NCBI GenBank assembly: GCA_002633025.1
Contig: NMRB01000373.1
Location: 100,199 to 164,198, forward strand
Length of the DNA stretch: 64,000 nt
DNA from: Notospermus geniculatus
Taxonomy: Eukaryota > Nemertea > Pilidiophora > Heteronemertea > Lineidae
Reading direction: 5' to 3'
Shown here piece by piece: positions 25,801 to 36,609 of the stretch. The notes under the pieces were generated by a model. The model searched no databases. It was not told the DNA's origin and saw nothing but the letters and a program-made list of their open reading frames with translations. A program made the translations under genes and the position numbers. Every line of letters begins with the position of its first letter. Within the stretch, counting starts at the first letter, position 1.

Positions 25801-28552
25801 TGATGAGGCAGAGAAGATGGATCCTGGGCGACGACGGAAACTTGCTCGGATGCAGGCCGTGAGGCAGACCGAGGGAGAGGAGAATAAAATGCCATTTTCG
25901 TTTTCGGTGAGTGTTCAACAAAACATCTGAAAGTATCAGTCAACCATGTTTCTTCATGACGAGGTAATCACTGGTTCTTGGCGCTCACTTTCTATCAATA
26001 TCCCTATCTTCAGGCATACAAAGTTGAAAAGGCTGACCGAACACGCGACCTCAAAACCATCGAGAACTACCGCCAGACGACCAAACGTGAAGGCATCTTG
26101 AACATGCTAAACCAGGCCATGACGACTGATCATACGCTCTACCCGTCCATGGGGACGGCGGAATTCTTCGAATATGCTTTGAAGAATCCGTACAATATGC
26201 AACATACTGTGGTCGTCTGCGTCCAGGATCCTGACTTGCAGTGAGTACTCGGGCAGACGACAGGCGATCCGTTCACTTTCATGCAGCAAAAAGAATTTGT
26301 TTTGGCGTGTAGCGAATCAAGTGCCTGTCGTCTGCCGTTGGAAGTTGGGTTGAACGATCTGATTGAAAGTTCTTCACAATGATTGATTCTTGGTGAAAAG
26401 ATACCATTTATGTCTAGGCTGTCACAGAAAAATCTAATTTGCGAAATTACGTCTACTGTTGTTTAATAATGAATGAACAAGCCATTTCTAAATATTTCAG
26501 TGTGATTACCGACGCACGAGAATGGCGTCATTACAAGATGTTAAACAACCTCTCCACGCCGATCGAGGAAGGAATGTTCAATGTCGAGAAGACGACAGAA
26601 TACCCAGAAATTTTCCTCCGTCCGAAAGAGAAAGTCTGCATCCCATTCAAGTTTGTTTCATTCAAAGCTGACCATACAATCTATCCCCAGGTGAGTAAAG
26701 ATGCGAATTTATCCATTTGTCTCCAGTCCCCAGCAGACGGCATCTTCGGTCAAGTTTTTCTCACATCCTATGGTACTGATTGAAAAATATTTGAAGAAAC
26801 GTTGTTCCTATCAACCGTCTGAAGAATGTTTCTTCAAATCTTTTCCAATTGGTTTCCAAGACTTTTAGAAAACTTTGACAGAAGATACCGTCTGCTCAAA
26901 CCTTGGGCAGATGAGATAAATCTTGAATTGGTTGCTAATGAAGCTGGAGAATCCATGGTTTGGGAATCAACAGCTCAGATTCTTGTTGCATTTCTGTCTT
27001 TTTCTTTTTTCAGACTCCAACCGATCCATTTCGTCCCTCTTCGAATCGGCCACAAGTCAAATCCAACCCAGATAACGACACTCGCGTCATCACCGTCCAG
27101 TTCCTCACGAAAGATGGTAAACTCATGTCCGTCCTGAACCTCCGTATCGCTCCACAGCCTCACGTCATCGATCAGACTTTCCGTTTCTACCATCCAGAGC
27201 AGGCATTCCTGAAGAAGTCAATCCGTCTGCCACCATTTCACACATTACCTGGTGCTCCTGTTGGTGGCGCTGGTTTCTCACAGCTGTTCGTCCGCTGCAG
27301 TGATCCAAATGTAATATGCGAAGCAAAGAACGTCCAAAACGGAGAACCACAGGATGTATTCTTGAAGGTGAGACATCTTTTAATGTATTCCTACACCATT
27401 CATGCATGAGTGGCGTAATGGAAACATTACGGGCCAAATTCAAAAAGGTTACCTATTTAAGACTTCGACACGTGTAACTTCGTCAAATGCATGGTGGAAG
27501 TGTCTGCATTTCGTGAAGTTACACATGTCTAAGTCTTAATCATCCGATGATCACCCTTTATGATACGGCCCTACATTCTCATAGCATATCCTAACTTCCC
27601 TGTTGTATCAATTGAGGACTTTCCATTTTCGATTTTATTTCAGGTTGCGTGCGGTCCATCTCCGCAGATCAAGAAGTTCTTTATTGCCATCTACACGGAC
27701 CCCTTCCTGTCCAAACCGATCCAGATCTGGCAGTTCTTTGTCCACTCATTACAGCGGGTTGACGTCACGTGTACCGAGGGACAGACGAGTCGATTCTCTC
27801 TCATTCTCAGGTGGGTGAAACTGAATCAATTCTTCCTTATGGCAGACTCGCACATTAAGGAATGTGCAAAATTATTCCAAGTTCCCATTAAAACATCACT
27901 GCCTGTCATGTCTCTGACGTTTCAGAATCGATCCAGTTCAATATTGTTTGGTTTTACATTACTTAGGTTGCCGTGTTGTATGAATAATCTTCTGTTACAT
28001 CACCAAATATGTCTGTCTTTTCGTTGCAGAGGTACCCAGGCCTCAAGACTGGCAGCCTGTTTCTCTTCCCACCCTAAGGAGTTGCAAATTGCACCGAAAG
28101 ATTCCTTCATGTTGGCAGCCAACACCATCCACGAGTTAAACATTGCCGTCCGACCGTTACAAGTCGGCTCAAAATTCATGTTTGTAAACGTTGTCGATGT
28201 TGAGTTCCATCAACTTATTCGTACCTGGCTCGTCTGCTTGGCGTGTAAAGCCCCCGTCGTTTCCAAAGCATTTGAATTACAAATCCCACTGGGTGGCGGT
28301 AAGGGGTCTAACAAACGTATCACGTACACCAACCCCTACCCGGTCAGGAAAACATTCAACTTGACCACGAATCGTGACGACCTCCTGCAGTTTAAGGAAG
28401 CTAGGATTGAAATCGCTGCGGGAGATACGTACACGATTGGGTTGCGATTCTCGCCGAGTATGATGCCTGGTACCGCTGAGATTCTGATCTTCATCAATGA
28501 TGATGACGGGAAGAACGAGGAAACATTCTGCGTTAAGGTACAGTACGCATGA
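13873..28552 (+). CDS. NPHP4: Nephrocystin-4 (NPHP4), copy B plus single-copy 3' exons and stop
   Basis: This is the copy that can encode a nearly full NPHP4. Exons: 13873-14016, 14304-14488, 14664-14893, 15430-15623, 16129-16265, 16495-16630, 16892-16909 (tentative), 17888-18124, 18244-18386, 20099-20182, 21321-21365, 22278-22379, 23599-23713, 23859-24133, 24218-24310, 24844-25102, 25235-25442, 25596-25906, then the unique exons 26014-26240, 26501-26690, 27014-27367, 27644-27810 and 28030-28552 with stop TGA at 28550. All exon phases join. The total is 972 + 486 = 1458 residues, against 1426 for whole human NPHP4, so only about 50 N-terminal residues are missing. Every duplicated exon has exactly the same length as in copy A. 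Replacements are few (for example D to E near 14381, S to T near 24058), while synonymous changes are common, which indicates purifying selection or allelism. A 351-N gap (19206-19556) lies in an intron and touches no exon. Confidence 0.93.
14110..14285. mobile_element. Insertion ending in (GAAT)n, copy B only
   Basis: About 170 bases, including CAACAGGGGTCTTCCTCAGG and a GAAT run, lie just before the exon at 14304 and replace a short stretch of copy A (about 1000-1035). The 3' microsatellite is SINE-like. The splice acceptor CTCTTCCAG is kept. Confidence 0.55.
17270..17469 (+). repeat. 22-bp tandem repeat, 8 units (copy B)
   Basis: The same unit as at 4459-4591, with variants CAGTGCC, TACGCAA and TACAAAA in individual units. 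The three extra units explain most of the length difference in this intron. Confidence 0.95.
18821..18974 (+). repeat. 20-bp perfect tandem repeat, 7 units (copy B only)
   Basis: GTCAGTATTGAATGGAATTT is repeated seven times without a change, plus a partial unit. Copy A has one unit (5941-5960). The perfect identity indicates recent expansion or an assembly effect. It precedes the insertion that holds the N gap. Confidence 0.97.
18975..19850. mobile_element. Insertion of unknown type, interrupted by the gap (copy B only)
   Basis: Copy A runs straight from GTCAGTATTGAATGGAACTT to GGAATCTAAAATGTTATCTA. Copy B has about 870 bases more, edged by CTTTTGAATGGAATTTGA-like sequence on both sides. It contains AATAAA on the minus strand near 19118. 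An LTR or other element is possible, but the middle is N. Confidence 0.5.
19206..19556. other. Assembly gap of 351 N
   Basis: The gap lies in the copy B intron between the exons ending at 18386 and starting at 20099, inside an insertion absent from copy A. Confidence 1.
20660..21150 (+). repeat. About 40-bp tandem repeat, about 12 units (copy B)
   Basis: Same unit as at 6768-7098 with more copies. The 3' units match copy A one for one, and the extra units lie in the 5' half. Confidence 0.9.
21664..21935. mobile_element. Harbinger-like MITE, TAA target duplication
   Basis: The left end AGCCTGCCGCACACGAGTGC is mirrored by the right end, whose reverse complement starts AGCAGCCGGCACACCAGTGC. 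TAA flanks it on both sides (21661-21663 and 21936-21938). Copy A has the empty site with one TAA (GTCTAAGATTTTGG near 8146). A 3-bp TAA duplication fits the PIF/Harbinger class. The interior is non-coding. Confidence 0.82.
26014..28552 (+). CDS. NPHP4: NPHP4 C-terminal exons, present once only
   Basis: These five exons encode the conserved last 486 residues of NPHP4, the part built of Ig/MSP-like beta domains. The first (26014-26240) carries [15 protein letters not shown]. The third (27014-27367) carries [19 protein letters not shown] and [14 protein letters not shown]. The last (28030-28552) carries [10 protein letters not shown], an IGLRFSPS stretch and a [15 protein letters not shown] ending directly before the stop. 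Each matches the vertebrate protein closely. The first exon joins the end of the duplicated exon 25596-25906 in phase 0. No canonical AATAAA was seen between the stop and 29900, so the 3' end of the transcript is not placed. Because these exons exist once, they are the best anchor for deciding whether one or two NPHP4 loci exist in the genome. Confidence 0.95.
27457..27539. mobile_element. Hairpin element in an NPHP4 intron
   Basis: Two 35-base arms (about 4 mismatches) starting TTAAGACTTCGACACGTGTA enclose a short loop, between the exons at 27014-27367 and 27644-27810. No coding content. Confidence 0.7.
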
Positions 28553-29927
28553 AGACCAAACATTTTGAACGTATGAGTCCAGTGGGTAAGATTGTTACTA
28601 TACTGGATAAATTTATTTGTCCCATGTTGATTGATTTCTATGCCAAAATCAGAAAAATCTGAAAGTAGCCTTGTAACTAGGCCTTATGAAGCCTGCGGGG
28701 ATGCACCAGTTGAATTGGATGTTTGATGTAGGCATACCAGGTACCGGTACCTTTCCGTACCTTTTAGATGGCTTCTTTCCATACCTACCAGGGCACAATA
28801 ATGCTGTGGCTGCGGCCCTGATGGAAACATACAAATACCTTTCCAGCAGGATTTCTGTCTGGTCAGTAATATCTTAGAAAGTTGGGGAAATGCAACCCAT
28901 GTGTTTTAGAATTACATTGGAAGAAAGCAGCCCACAGTAATTGAAGAATTCTTGACAAACTGTACTTTGATGCCACTCGTTTCAGAATTACATGTTGTGT
29001 ACTAATTGGTCAGTTAGGGGTGGTGGTGGTGGGGGAGTGGAGTGGCAGCCCAGACTTGAAGAAATCTGGGCAGACTAGACCCGATCCGTTTGTTGTAGAA
29101 TAACACAGATTTGTAGTTGGAAGTTACAAAGATTTTGTTGGAAAGTTGGAGGAAAAGCATCCTTAGAATCTCGGGTCATTTACTGTCGTGCCTTCCCTTA
29201 AAATGAACTGGTCATGTCAGTCAAAGTGTCTGAATAGAGAATCAAACGCCACCATCTTGAATCTATTACAGTACTCACATTGGGAATTTATTGCCCATTA
29301 AGAGCATATTTGCGCAACTGCTGTGGCTTTGCTGCCTTTGAACAACATTTAGAACACAGTTACGGGGTAACCGCACATCTACATGTAGGATGTAGTCCAC
29401 TAAAATACGAAACTTGTAATTTTGAAATTGTGAATTTCGTGGGCCACGAAATTATCTTGGTGTCATTTTTGACTGCCGCGACTTGTTCCCTTTAATTATA
29501 CAACTGCAAGAAAGGGAGCAGTTGTGAGGACCCTGGGAGTGAAGATGGGCAAAAACCGTCCCACAGTAGAAGCGATCGTGACAAACTGTACCTGATGACA
29601 TTTATTCTTGAATTTACATAGCAGTTGATGTCACTTGTTTTAGAATTGCATAGATTTGTAGCTTAATGGTTTTTTGTAGTAAATGTTATTTATACCGTCC
29701 CATTTTTACAATATTTTTATGAAAATCTAGCATGTTAACTTGAAAAATGTTAATTTATAAAAAAATTCTGCCTTTATTTGCAATGCATGTTCATGTAACT
29801 GTACAGTTTAACCCTATAGATATAAACATGCACCATTGTGAATTACAAATAAGGATATCATTGTTTCATTGGGTTTTATGTGATGTGTTGCTTTCCTGTC
29901 ACATGTTGACTCTCCTACTATGGTATG
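28553..29927. other. Interval between NPHP4 and GPR157 stop codons
   Basis: AT-rich. It holds the 3' UTRs of both convergent genes, and I see no other gene. The related words ACTCACATTGGG... and GAAGAAAGCAGCCCACAGTA are not repeated elsewhere in the window. Confidence 0.6.
29773..29778 (-). terminator. Candidate poly(A) signal of the GPR157-like gene
   Basis: On the minus strand this reads AATAAA, 150 bases past the GPR157 stop codon at 29928. It is the first canonical signal downstream, so the 3' UTR would be about 170 bases. Confidence 0.5.
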
Positions 29928-32900
29928 TCAGTCCAAAGACGATGAAACATCATTGGAAAACTTTTTATGTAATAGCTTCGTCCTCTCTTCGTTGAATTCA
30001 TCTCTAATTCTATCTGGTAAGCTCTGCACATATGGCCTCGGCTGTGTGTTCCCGTTAATGTGTGATCCCCCCTCCATGCTGCCGTACGACACCAAGGAGT
30101 CGGTCCTCTGAAGTTCAACCGGACGGCGCCGGAATGACGCTACGATTCTTTGGCGAACGTCTTCCGTCAGAAGGCAGAAGAGAACAAAGTTCCAAAAGCC
30201 CTGACCGCTGTCGCCGATACCCTTCAAGATAACGAATGTGAGTTAAACCAATCAGGAATAATCACTTGGACACCCACAAGTAGAAAAGTGTCCAAAAGTG
30301 GCAGGCTGCTTGCGTTGCAGTGAGCAGTGTGGTTTTCCCACTTTGGAAATAAAATCCAACGATGGTGAAGAAAAATTTTCTGCTTGTGATCCTATAATGA
30401 AGGTGAAAACCACACCACTCACTGGAAATGCTGAAATGAAATAAATGCCTAAGCAATCCAGTGAGATAAAGTCTAAAGCCTAGTTTATACTTCGACGCAG
30501 GACCATCGGCGTCCGACGCGCGATCAAAATCTGGATGCCGACATAATGAAGTAGGCTTATGTCGGCATCCAGATTTTGATCCTGCGTCGGACGCCGATGG
30601 TCCTGCGTCGAAGTATAAACTAGGCTTTACCCAATCTAGCCGTGGAGGAATGGAATGCGGAAGATGGAAATGTGACATGTATTTGCGGTTTTTAATAATC
30701 TGCCAAAGCAGTCGGCATGACTGGCGTCAATCGGTGTGCATTCTACAAGGAGCCAATAGGCTCTTCACAATCTCACAAGTGAATGTAGTGATTAAAACTG
30801 TGGTCAACCACCGCGTTCAGGTTCATTACTTCCGCATTCCATTGCTCCATGGCTAGATTGGGTTAGACTTCAGCTAATATAATAGAACACCTGGCAATGC
30901 AGTCATGGCACTGACCAAACCCACTCTTGCACTTACTTGCAACACCCCCAACGCTACCGACCACCACTCACGTGGGTCATCTTTCATGCCGTACGATTCC
31001 ATAATGATTGAAATCAAGAACTTGAGAGTGCCCCATATCCGAAGAACCAGTAAAATAATAGGGACAAAAATAAACATGGTGTCGTTGCTTGGCAACTCTT
31101 CAACTGTTGGTGGGACCCTGATGCCTTGTCGACGAAGCGACCTATTGTGACGCATCTGAAAAAAATGGGGAAAAATGATGATGGTTTTTAACATAGTTAA
31201 GTGCTAAAGCCAGCAGCACACTAGGTGATATCGGAAGGAATCTGATGGCCACCGTCACCGAGCAGAGTCGGTTGTTGACGCCNGATTTTGATCGTGCGTC
31301 GGACGCCGATGGTCCTGCGTCGAAGTATAAACTAGGCTTTACCCAATCTAGCCGTGGAGGAATGGAATGCGGAAGATGGAAATGTGACATGTATTTGCGG
31401 TTTTTAATAATCTGCCAAAGCAGTCGGCATGACTGGCGTCAATCGGTGCGCATTCTACAAGGAGCCAATAGGCTGTTCACAATCCCACAAGTGAATGTAG
31501 TGATTAAAACTGTGTGGTCAACCACCGCGTTCAAGTTCATTACTTCCGCATTCCATTGCTCCACGGCTAGATTGGGTTAGACTTCAGCTAATATAATAGA
31601 ACACCTGGCAATGCAGTCATGGCACTGACCAAACCCACTCTTGCACTTACTTGCAACACCCCCAACGCTACCGACCACCACTCACGTGGGTCATCTTTCA
31701 TGCCGTACGATTCCATAATGATTGAAATCAAGAACTTGAGAGTGCCCCATATCCGAAGAACCAATAAAATAATAGGGACAAAAATAAACATGGTGTCGTT
31801 GCTTGGCAACTCTTCAACTGTTGGTGGGACCCTGATGCCTTGTCGACGAAGCGACCTATTGTGACGCATCTGAAAAAAATGGGGGAAAATGATGATGGTT
31901 TTTAACATAGTCAGGTGCTAAAGACAGCAGCGCACCAGGTGATATCGCAAGCGATCTGATCGCCACCGTCACCGTGCAGAGTCGGTTGTTGACGCCAGGT
32001 GGGTGGAATCATCTCGCAAGCAATGATTGACCAATATCAAACAATATTATGCAATCAAATGTTCTTGGCCAATCATGTGCAGCAGATTGCATCATGTGAT
32101 CATAGGATGTCACATCGTATCGGACACTCAATCATCGTATCGGATCCTAAAACCTCGTATCGGACAGCCCTCCAAGTTTCAGCCAATCAGAGCATAGGCC
32201 TGTTGTTATAGTTGCTAGGCAATTTGCATAATATAGCAAAGAGTGGATGGCAGGTCGTCCAATATGGATTTTTGTTGGATGAAGAAAAGTTATATCCGAC
32301 TCGGCTTCGCCTCGTCCGATATAACTTTTCTTCATGCAACAAAAATCCATATTGGACTCCCTACCATCCACTATTTGTATAATAGCCTACCAAAACTGAT
32401 ATCGTCCGTCTAGTCTGCGGTGGCTGGCGACGGAAGATCTCGCGATATCTCCTGGTGTGCTGCTTGCACAATTAAGGCCGATCGCAGCTTGATGGACCGA
32501 CGCAGCAACATGTAAATCGGCCAGCATTTCTTTGATAGGCCTATTGGTGCAGGTTGAAAATGTGAAGGACATTCCCTACCGAAACGAAAGTCCAGTATGC
32601 TTTGTTTTAGGATTAAATATTTTTATTAGTTGGACGATGAGGTGGGCGGGCACAGCTCCAATGCGGTCAGAACCCGGGGTCAGAATACCATTTATTCCTC
32701 GGGTATACAATTGTTCCAGGGGAAAAATATGATAATTCTGACCGCAACGGAGCGCCATACCTGATATTGTAGCCTCCAACGTCATTACCCATTCTGAGAA
32801 CATCAGTGGTTCTTAGCGCTCGCTCCCTTTTGTGTGCGGTGGCGCGCTAAGATTTTTTAAGCACTCCTGATATTCTCAGGATAAACTTACCCGTCTCCAT

Positions 32901-34239
32901 AGGAAATACTTGAGCATGAGATAATTGACAATGAGCACCATATAAGTGATGAACTCCCATGCCTTGCCCGTCACTAACATCCACATTAACTGCAGGTCTT
33001 GTCTCGTCACGCTCGCGTTGCGCGCCACTGCCGGAAAACACTCCGTATTTCTAATCCAGCACCATCCTCCACCAGTATACGCCAGATCCTCGCCAAGTGC
33101 GTCGGAGGAGACAGCTCCGAGCATCAGCAGGACTGCAAGAAAGTCGGCACTATAAATGCGATTATTTAAGGCTACGGGGGCTTTCCTTTGAGCGTTTCCG
33201 TGCGCGGAAACGCACTGACCTGGCTGAATGACGAGTCGACAGCGTTGGGTCAGTGAATGTCGAGGGGCAGTGGAGAAAATTGTTTTAAGTTACTGCAAAC
33301 GAACCACGGGTCTTCCTCTTGAAGGAATGGAGGAGGGCAACTGAGAGAGGTCCCAGCGATTGGCGTGGTTGGAGGCCAAGGCCGTGCTTCTGAGCACCAA
33401 GTGAAAAGGTATGTCATATAGAGGCCCAGGCCCACGGATTCAATTTCCCGCTCAACACTCTAGCTTCAAAGGGACCGTACAGGCAGTTTCCTCATTTACA
33501 CTGATCGGTTGGCATGAAAATCTGGCTCTGACTTGTATTGCAAGATTTTGAGAAAAATCGGTAGGTTGTCGGTTGCTATAGCACCGTCGGTGACGAAGTG
33601 ACCACACTGATATGAGCCCAATAGCTGCCTATAGGGTCCGTCCCTTGAAATTCATTACAATGCATCCTGTAATAATCAAGTCTTCGACATCGCCCCATTG
33701 GCGGGCTGAAACTTCGGCAAAGAATTCCATCTTTCAAACCAACCTGGTAGGCCCCAACAAATCACGTGACTAGGCACCATCATCTTATTGGCTGCCTTCA
33801 CATTCTGCGCCAACACGGCGATGATGAAATAAAAACTGATGACGATCATCCAAAAGAAGGAGCACAGACTCGATGAGGTTGTAATCAGACTTTGGATCTG
33901 GCACACGTTGTCTTTGCAACTGCACTTCGGGGGGTTCTCCCTGTCATAGTAGCAGACGAAATACCGTATCACGCCAGCAAGAAATCCTGCCGCGGTGAAA
34001 ATATCCGCCACAGTCAAGTAGAGAAGCAACTTTCGGCTTGTAGTCCGGAGAGCTTCGAATTTATAAAATGTCCAGAAAATAAAACAACAGCCGAATATAG
34101 AGAGTAGACAACTTATGGAAGTTGGAATTAGGATATAAAGCGGCACAATTTCAATATCTTCCATAGGCCTATGCGTAGAATTAGTCGTACAATTCCTTAT
34201 CGTTTGCATTGCCAGTGGGAAATTTGTCACGAGTGCCAT
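29928..34239 (-). CDS. GPR157: GPR157-like seven-transmembrane receptor, complete
   Basis: Orphan G-protein-coupled receptor related to vertebrate GPR157, reported as a Gq-coupled ciliary receptor of neural progenitors. Minus-strand exons in order: 34239-33744, 33132-32891, 31155-30937 (or its duplicate 31869-31651), 30221-29928. They join in phases 1, 0, 0 and give 416 residues. I chose the ATG at 34239 because AACCATGG fits the Kozak pattern and further upstream in this frame only a TTG is available. The short N-terminus has two sequons (N16-C-T, N20-S-T). TM1 starts near residue 30. Diagnostic matches are GWCWI (188-192), the MWMLVTGKAWE helix (215-225), RHNRSLRRQG opening exon 3, FVPIILLVLRIWGTLKF for TM6, and GIGDSGQGFWNFVLF for TM7. 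A further sequon, N204-A-S, lies in the second extracellular loop. The basic C-terminal tail is about 80 residues. The gene is convergent with NPHP4, with 1.4 kb between stop codons. Confidence 0.88.
30475..30628. mobile_element. Long hairpin element, about 70-base arms
   Basis: The left arm starts AAAGCCTAGTTTATACTTCG and the right arm is its reverse complement with about 2 mismatches. The loop is about 13 bases. It sits in the last GPR157 intron, and its right arm recurs after the N at 31283. It is a nearly perfect fold-back that could form a cruciform or hinder assembly. Confidence 0.88.
30627..30865. mobile_element. MITE with 37-bp terminal inverted repeats
   Basis: The left end TTACCCAATCTAGCCGTGGA is matched by the complement of the right end over about 37 bases with few mismatches. 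It directly abuts the hairpin at 30475-30628. A second copy at about 31340-31579 belongs to the duplicated block. Confidence 0.78.
31651..31869 (-). CDS. GPR157: Second copy of GPR157 exon 3
   Basis: These 219 bases encode the same 73 residues as 30937-31155, from MRHNRSLRRQG to SVALGVLQ, with intact AG acceptor and GTAAGT donor. The copy belongs to a roughly 715-bp block (about 30567-31282 and 31284-31998) whose two halves meet at a single N. A receptor with both exons would carry TM6 twice, so only one can be used in a normal protein. The placement at an N strongly suggests an unmerged allele rather than mutually exclusive exons. Confidence 0.85.
32234..32379. mobile_element. Hairpin element, about 66-base arms, in GPR157 intron
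   Basis: The arms contain CCAATATGGATTTTTGTTG and its complement, followed by GAAGAAAAGTTATATC. The loop of about 13 bases is TCGGCTTCGCCTC. No coding content. It lies between GPR157 exons 2 and 3. Confidence 0.85.
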
Positions 34240-35232
34240 GGTTTTGGTTGGCCAAGATCCCGTCAACCGCCGCTGTTGGGGAGAATGCACCAAAATCGCG
34301 AAGTGTCACTTTCACTCCATGATGTGCGTAGGTAGAAGACAGATATGATAGGTCAGCATACAAAACTCGTAGTTGTCTCATGACTTGAGCACTAAATCAA
34401 TGCGAAGGCCGCCGGAGGGTCATCAATAGGCTTAAGTGTAATATCAATTGTTATCGTCGTTGCTGACTGAAGGTCAAGCCGTATTCTAGGCTTTGTACGT
34501 ATTATCGGCATTAATTCCCATAAAAAGAACCAAAAAATTATCAAAGTCGTGCAGGAAAGCATGCGCCAAAGAGAAAGCATTTAAAAAAAATCAAGCTTTC
34601 ATTTTTGAACATTTTCCCATTTCGACGTCAGCAAGGACGGTAACTTTCAAGTCCGGTTACGCAGGCCACGCCTCCCACATTGAAAAGCCCTCTTTCACTG
34701 AACTGGTTAGCGTCTTTGCCGCTTCACTCCCGCGGCGCTCACTCCACAACGGATAGTAGCGCCACAGGGGTGGAGCGGCAAAGATTCGAACCAGTCTATT
34801 GTTTCATCCTCTACACAACTATTTGCAGCTTTCCGCAAGAAATCAACTCAACAAGGAAGACTAGGTTGAAAGAAGTTACTATCTATTTCTACCAAAATAA
34901 TCATAGTGCCGCCAACAATAAATCACAAACTTTTAGTGACGATAGGCCTATGTCTATCACACTCTGGTTCAATCACGTTGAAATAAGACCAAAAAGAAGA
35001 AAAAGATGTTTAGCGTCCCCTAACTGCCTGCGATAGTGGGTTTGGGGAAAGACTTTTTATAATGCATTCACCACTAAAAATATAGCCGATCCAACTTTTT
35101 AGAAGTCTTCAGAAAAATATGATCTGATACAAAACAGGTAGGAAGAATACAAGTCTTTTGTCTGATGTTCATTTTATTCCTCTGTGACTTCATATCATTG
35201 GGTGTAAAAAAGTGAGAGGAAGTCCATCCGTT

Positions 35233-35370
35233 AAGGCCGGTTTCCACCGAACGCGATATCGCGTGCGACAGGACAACGCCCGCGATTTACCTTTGTTTGC
35301 GTGCAGTGCGGCGGAAAATAAAGCCTTTGCCGCGCGCGTCAACGAATCGCGTTCGGTGGAAACCGGCCTT
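35233..35370. mobile_element. MITE with 25-bp perfect inverted ends
   Basis: AAGGCCGGTTTCCACCGAAC opens the element and the last 25 bases are its exact complement. The GC-rich interior contains further ATCGCG pairs. It lies between GPR157 and the last SLC7A14 exon. Confidence 0.82.
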
Positions 35371-35492
35371 GACTTTATCAACGACTGCAAAAAGAAACCC
35401 TCCCTCCCTGGTAAAATTGTATTGAAATAGGTGGACGCTAAACATGTCAAGTTATTTTCATTGGCCTGAACTTTGTTCCAGTCCTTTGGCTT

Positions 35493-35682
35493 CGATTACG
35501 TAGAGCTACACGGCCTACGGACACGCCGGTTAACAATCGCTTCCCAATGGTTTCGCGACGTGTCCTACACTGTGTAGCTCTATGCAATCGCAGCCTAACA
35601 CAACGCCTTCAGAAAGGCTTCCCGACCGTGAAGCCATATCGTTAACCGACGTGTCCGTATACCGTGTAGCTCTATGTAATCG
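35493..35682. mobile_element. Fold-back element, CGATTACRTAGAGCTACACG family
   Basis: Two 42-base arms (about 4 mismatches), CGATTACGTAGAGCTACACG and its complement, extend to GGTTAAC. The middle contains a second partial arm. It is related to the element at 40762-40887. Confidence 0.78.
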
Positions 35683-36104
35683 CAGCCGTATTTCCTCTCT
35701 GAGGAACACGGAATACCCGTCCGGTATTTCCGGCAGACAGATGCCGCCAAAAATGGCGTTGACAGGACGCCACCGAAAGATGGCGTCGTTGGCTTCACTC
35801 TCCATGTGTCAGTTTTCATCCACGTCATGGTGGTATATTAAATAAGTACTGCATTTTTACATTCATCACTGACATTGAAATGGCATTGTAAGACAGTGTC
35901 TCGACGTAATACAAGCTTTAGCATGAACAGAAAATGCATTTCTCCACAACGACGGACATAGTGCGAGACGATGTCAAAACCGAATTGACGGCCCTTGGGC
36001 GGCAGGTAAGACTTGCGCATGTGTATCGCCTACAACAAAGTTTCAGTCAAAAATCATGTTTCTTCTGTTCCAGCAGTTTCCCTCCTAAATATATCTAAAC
36101 CATT

Positions 36105-36301
36105 CTAATTTCTCCTATTTTGAACCAATAGGCCTCCAGTTTCCTCGTCTTTGCGGTCCTCCCTGTGACTGCGGATCAGCTTCTGCGTCATTTCCGGCGG
36201 TGGGATGGGATCCAATAGAACCCGCTCTTCTTCTGATGTGTTCGGGTAGGGCTTCGCCTCTGTGCTATTTCGTATACCGTAAAAGAAATATATCAAAACA
36301 C
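36105..36301 (-). CDS. SLC7A14: Second copy of the last SLC7A14 exon
   Basis: Identical in coding content to 37301-37497: acceptor CAG, then [16 protein letters not shown] through to the stop, 65 residues. It lies in a block of about 1190 bp (35825-37018) repeated at 37020-38211, with a single N at 37019 between the copies. Splicing can reach either exon with the same result. The position of the N points to an unmerged allele. Confidence 0.85.
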
Positions 36302-36609
36302 CTGAAACAGAGGATACAAGTAAGTTATCAGTTATAAAAGAGGATGGCTCACAGAAATTCGCCATTCAACCTTTCCAATGGCATGCCAAGGTACGTTCGA
36401 TCAAATTTGAAATTATGAACAGAAAGTCCGAAAAGTGGGGCCTAGGCCTACATGTACAAAATCTACATGTACGAAATAGGTTCTCCTTGGGAAGCTCGAA
36501 GGGAGAGCTTTTCATAGATTGGTTCCCATCCTACCGCTCCACTCCCGTGGCGCAACTGTCCTTCCGTTCTGGAGTGAGCGCCGCAGAAGTGGAGCGACAA
36601 AGAAGGGAT

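Larger units (their letters stand above)
12993..25962. repeat. Large direct duplication, unit 2 (pairs with 148-11923)
   Basis: This is the second copy of the NPHP4 exon block. It is longer than unit 1 because it carries a roughly 170-bp insertion ending in a (GAAT)n run (about 14110-14285), an expanded 22-bp repeat, a 20-bp repeat array with an interrupted insertion and gap (18821-19850), an expanded 40-bp repeat array (20660-21150) and a Harbinger-like MITE (21664-21935). Its right edge falls in the intron before the first single-copy exon. Confidence 0.92.
30567..31998. repeat. Adjacent near-identical blocks joined by one N (31283)
   Basis: The left block ends ...GGTTGTTGACGCC and the same words recur at about 31984-31996. 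The right block begins GATTTTGATC..., matching about 30572. The join falls inside the right arm of the long hairpin element at 30475-30628, so a fold-back may have stopped contig extension. Confidence 0.9.

Noticed and set aside
31651-31869. Mutually exclusive duplicated exon in GPR157
   Set aside because: The encoded residues are the same, the duplication extends well past the exon, and an N marks the seam. Unmerged alleles explain it better.
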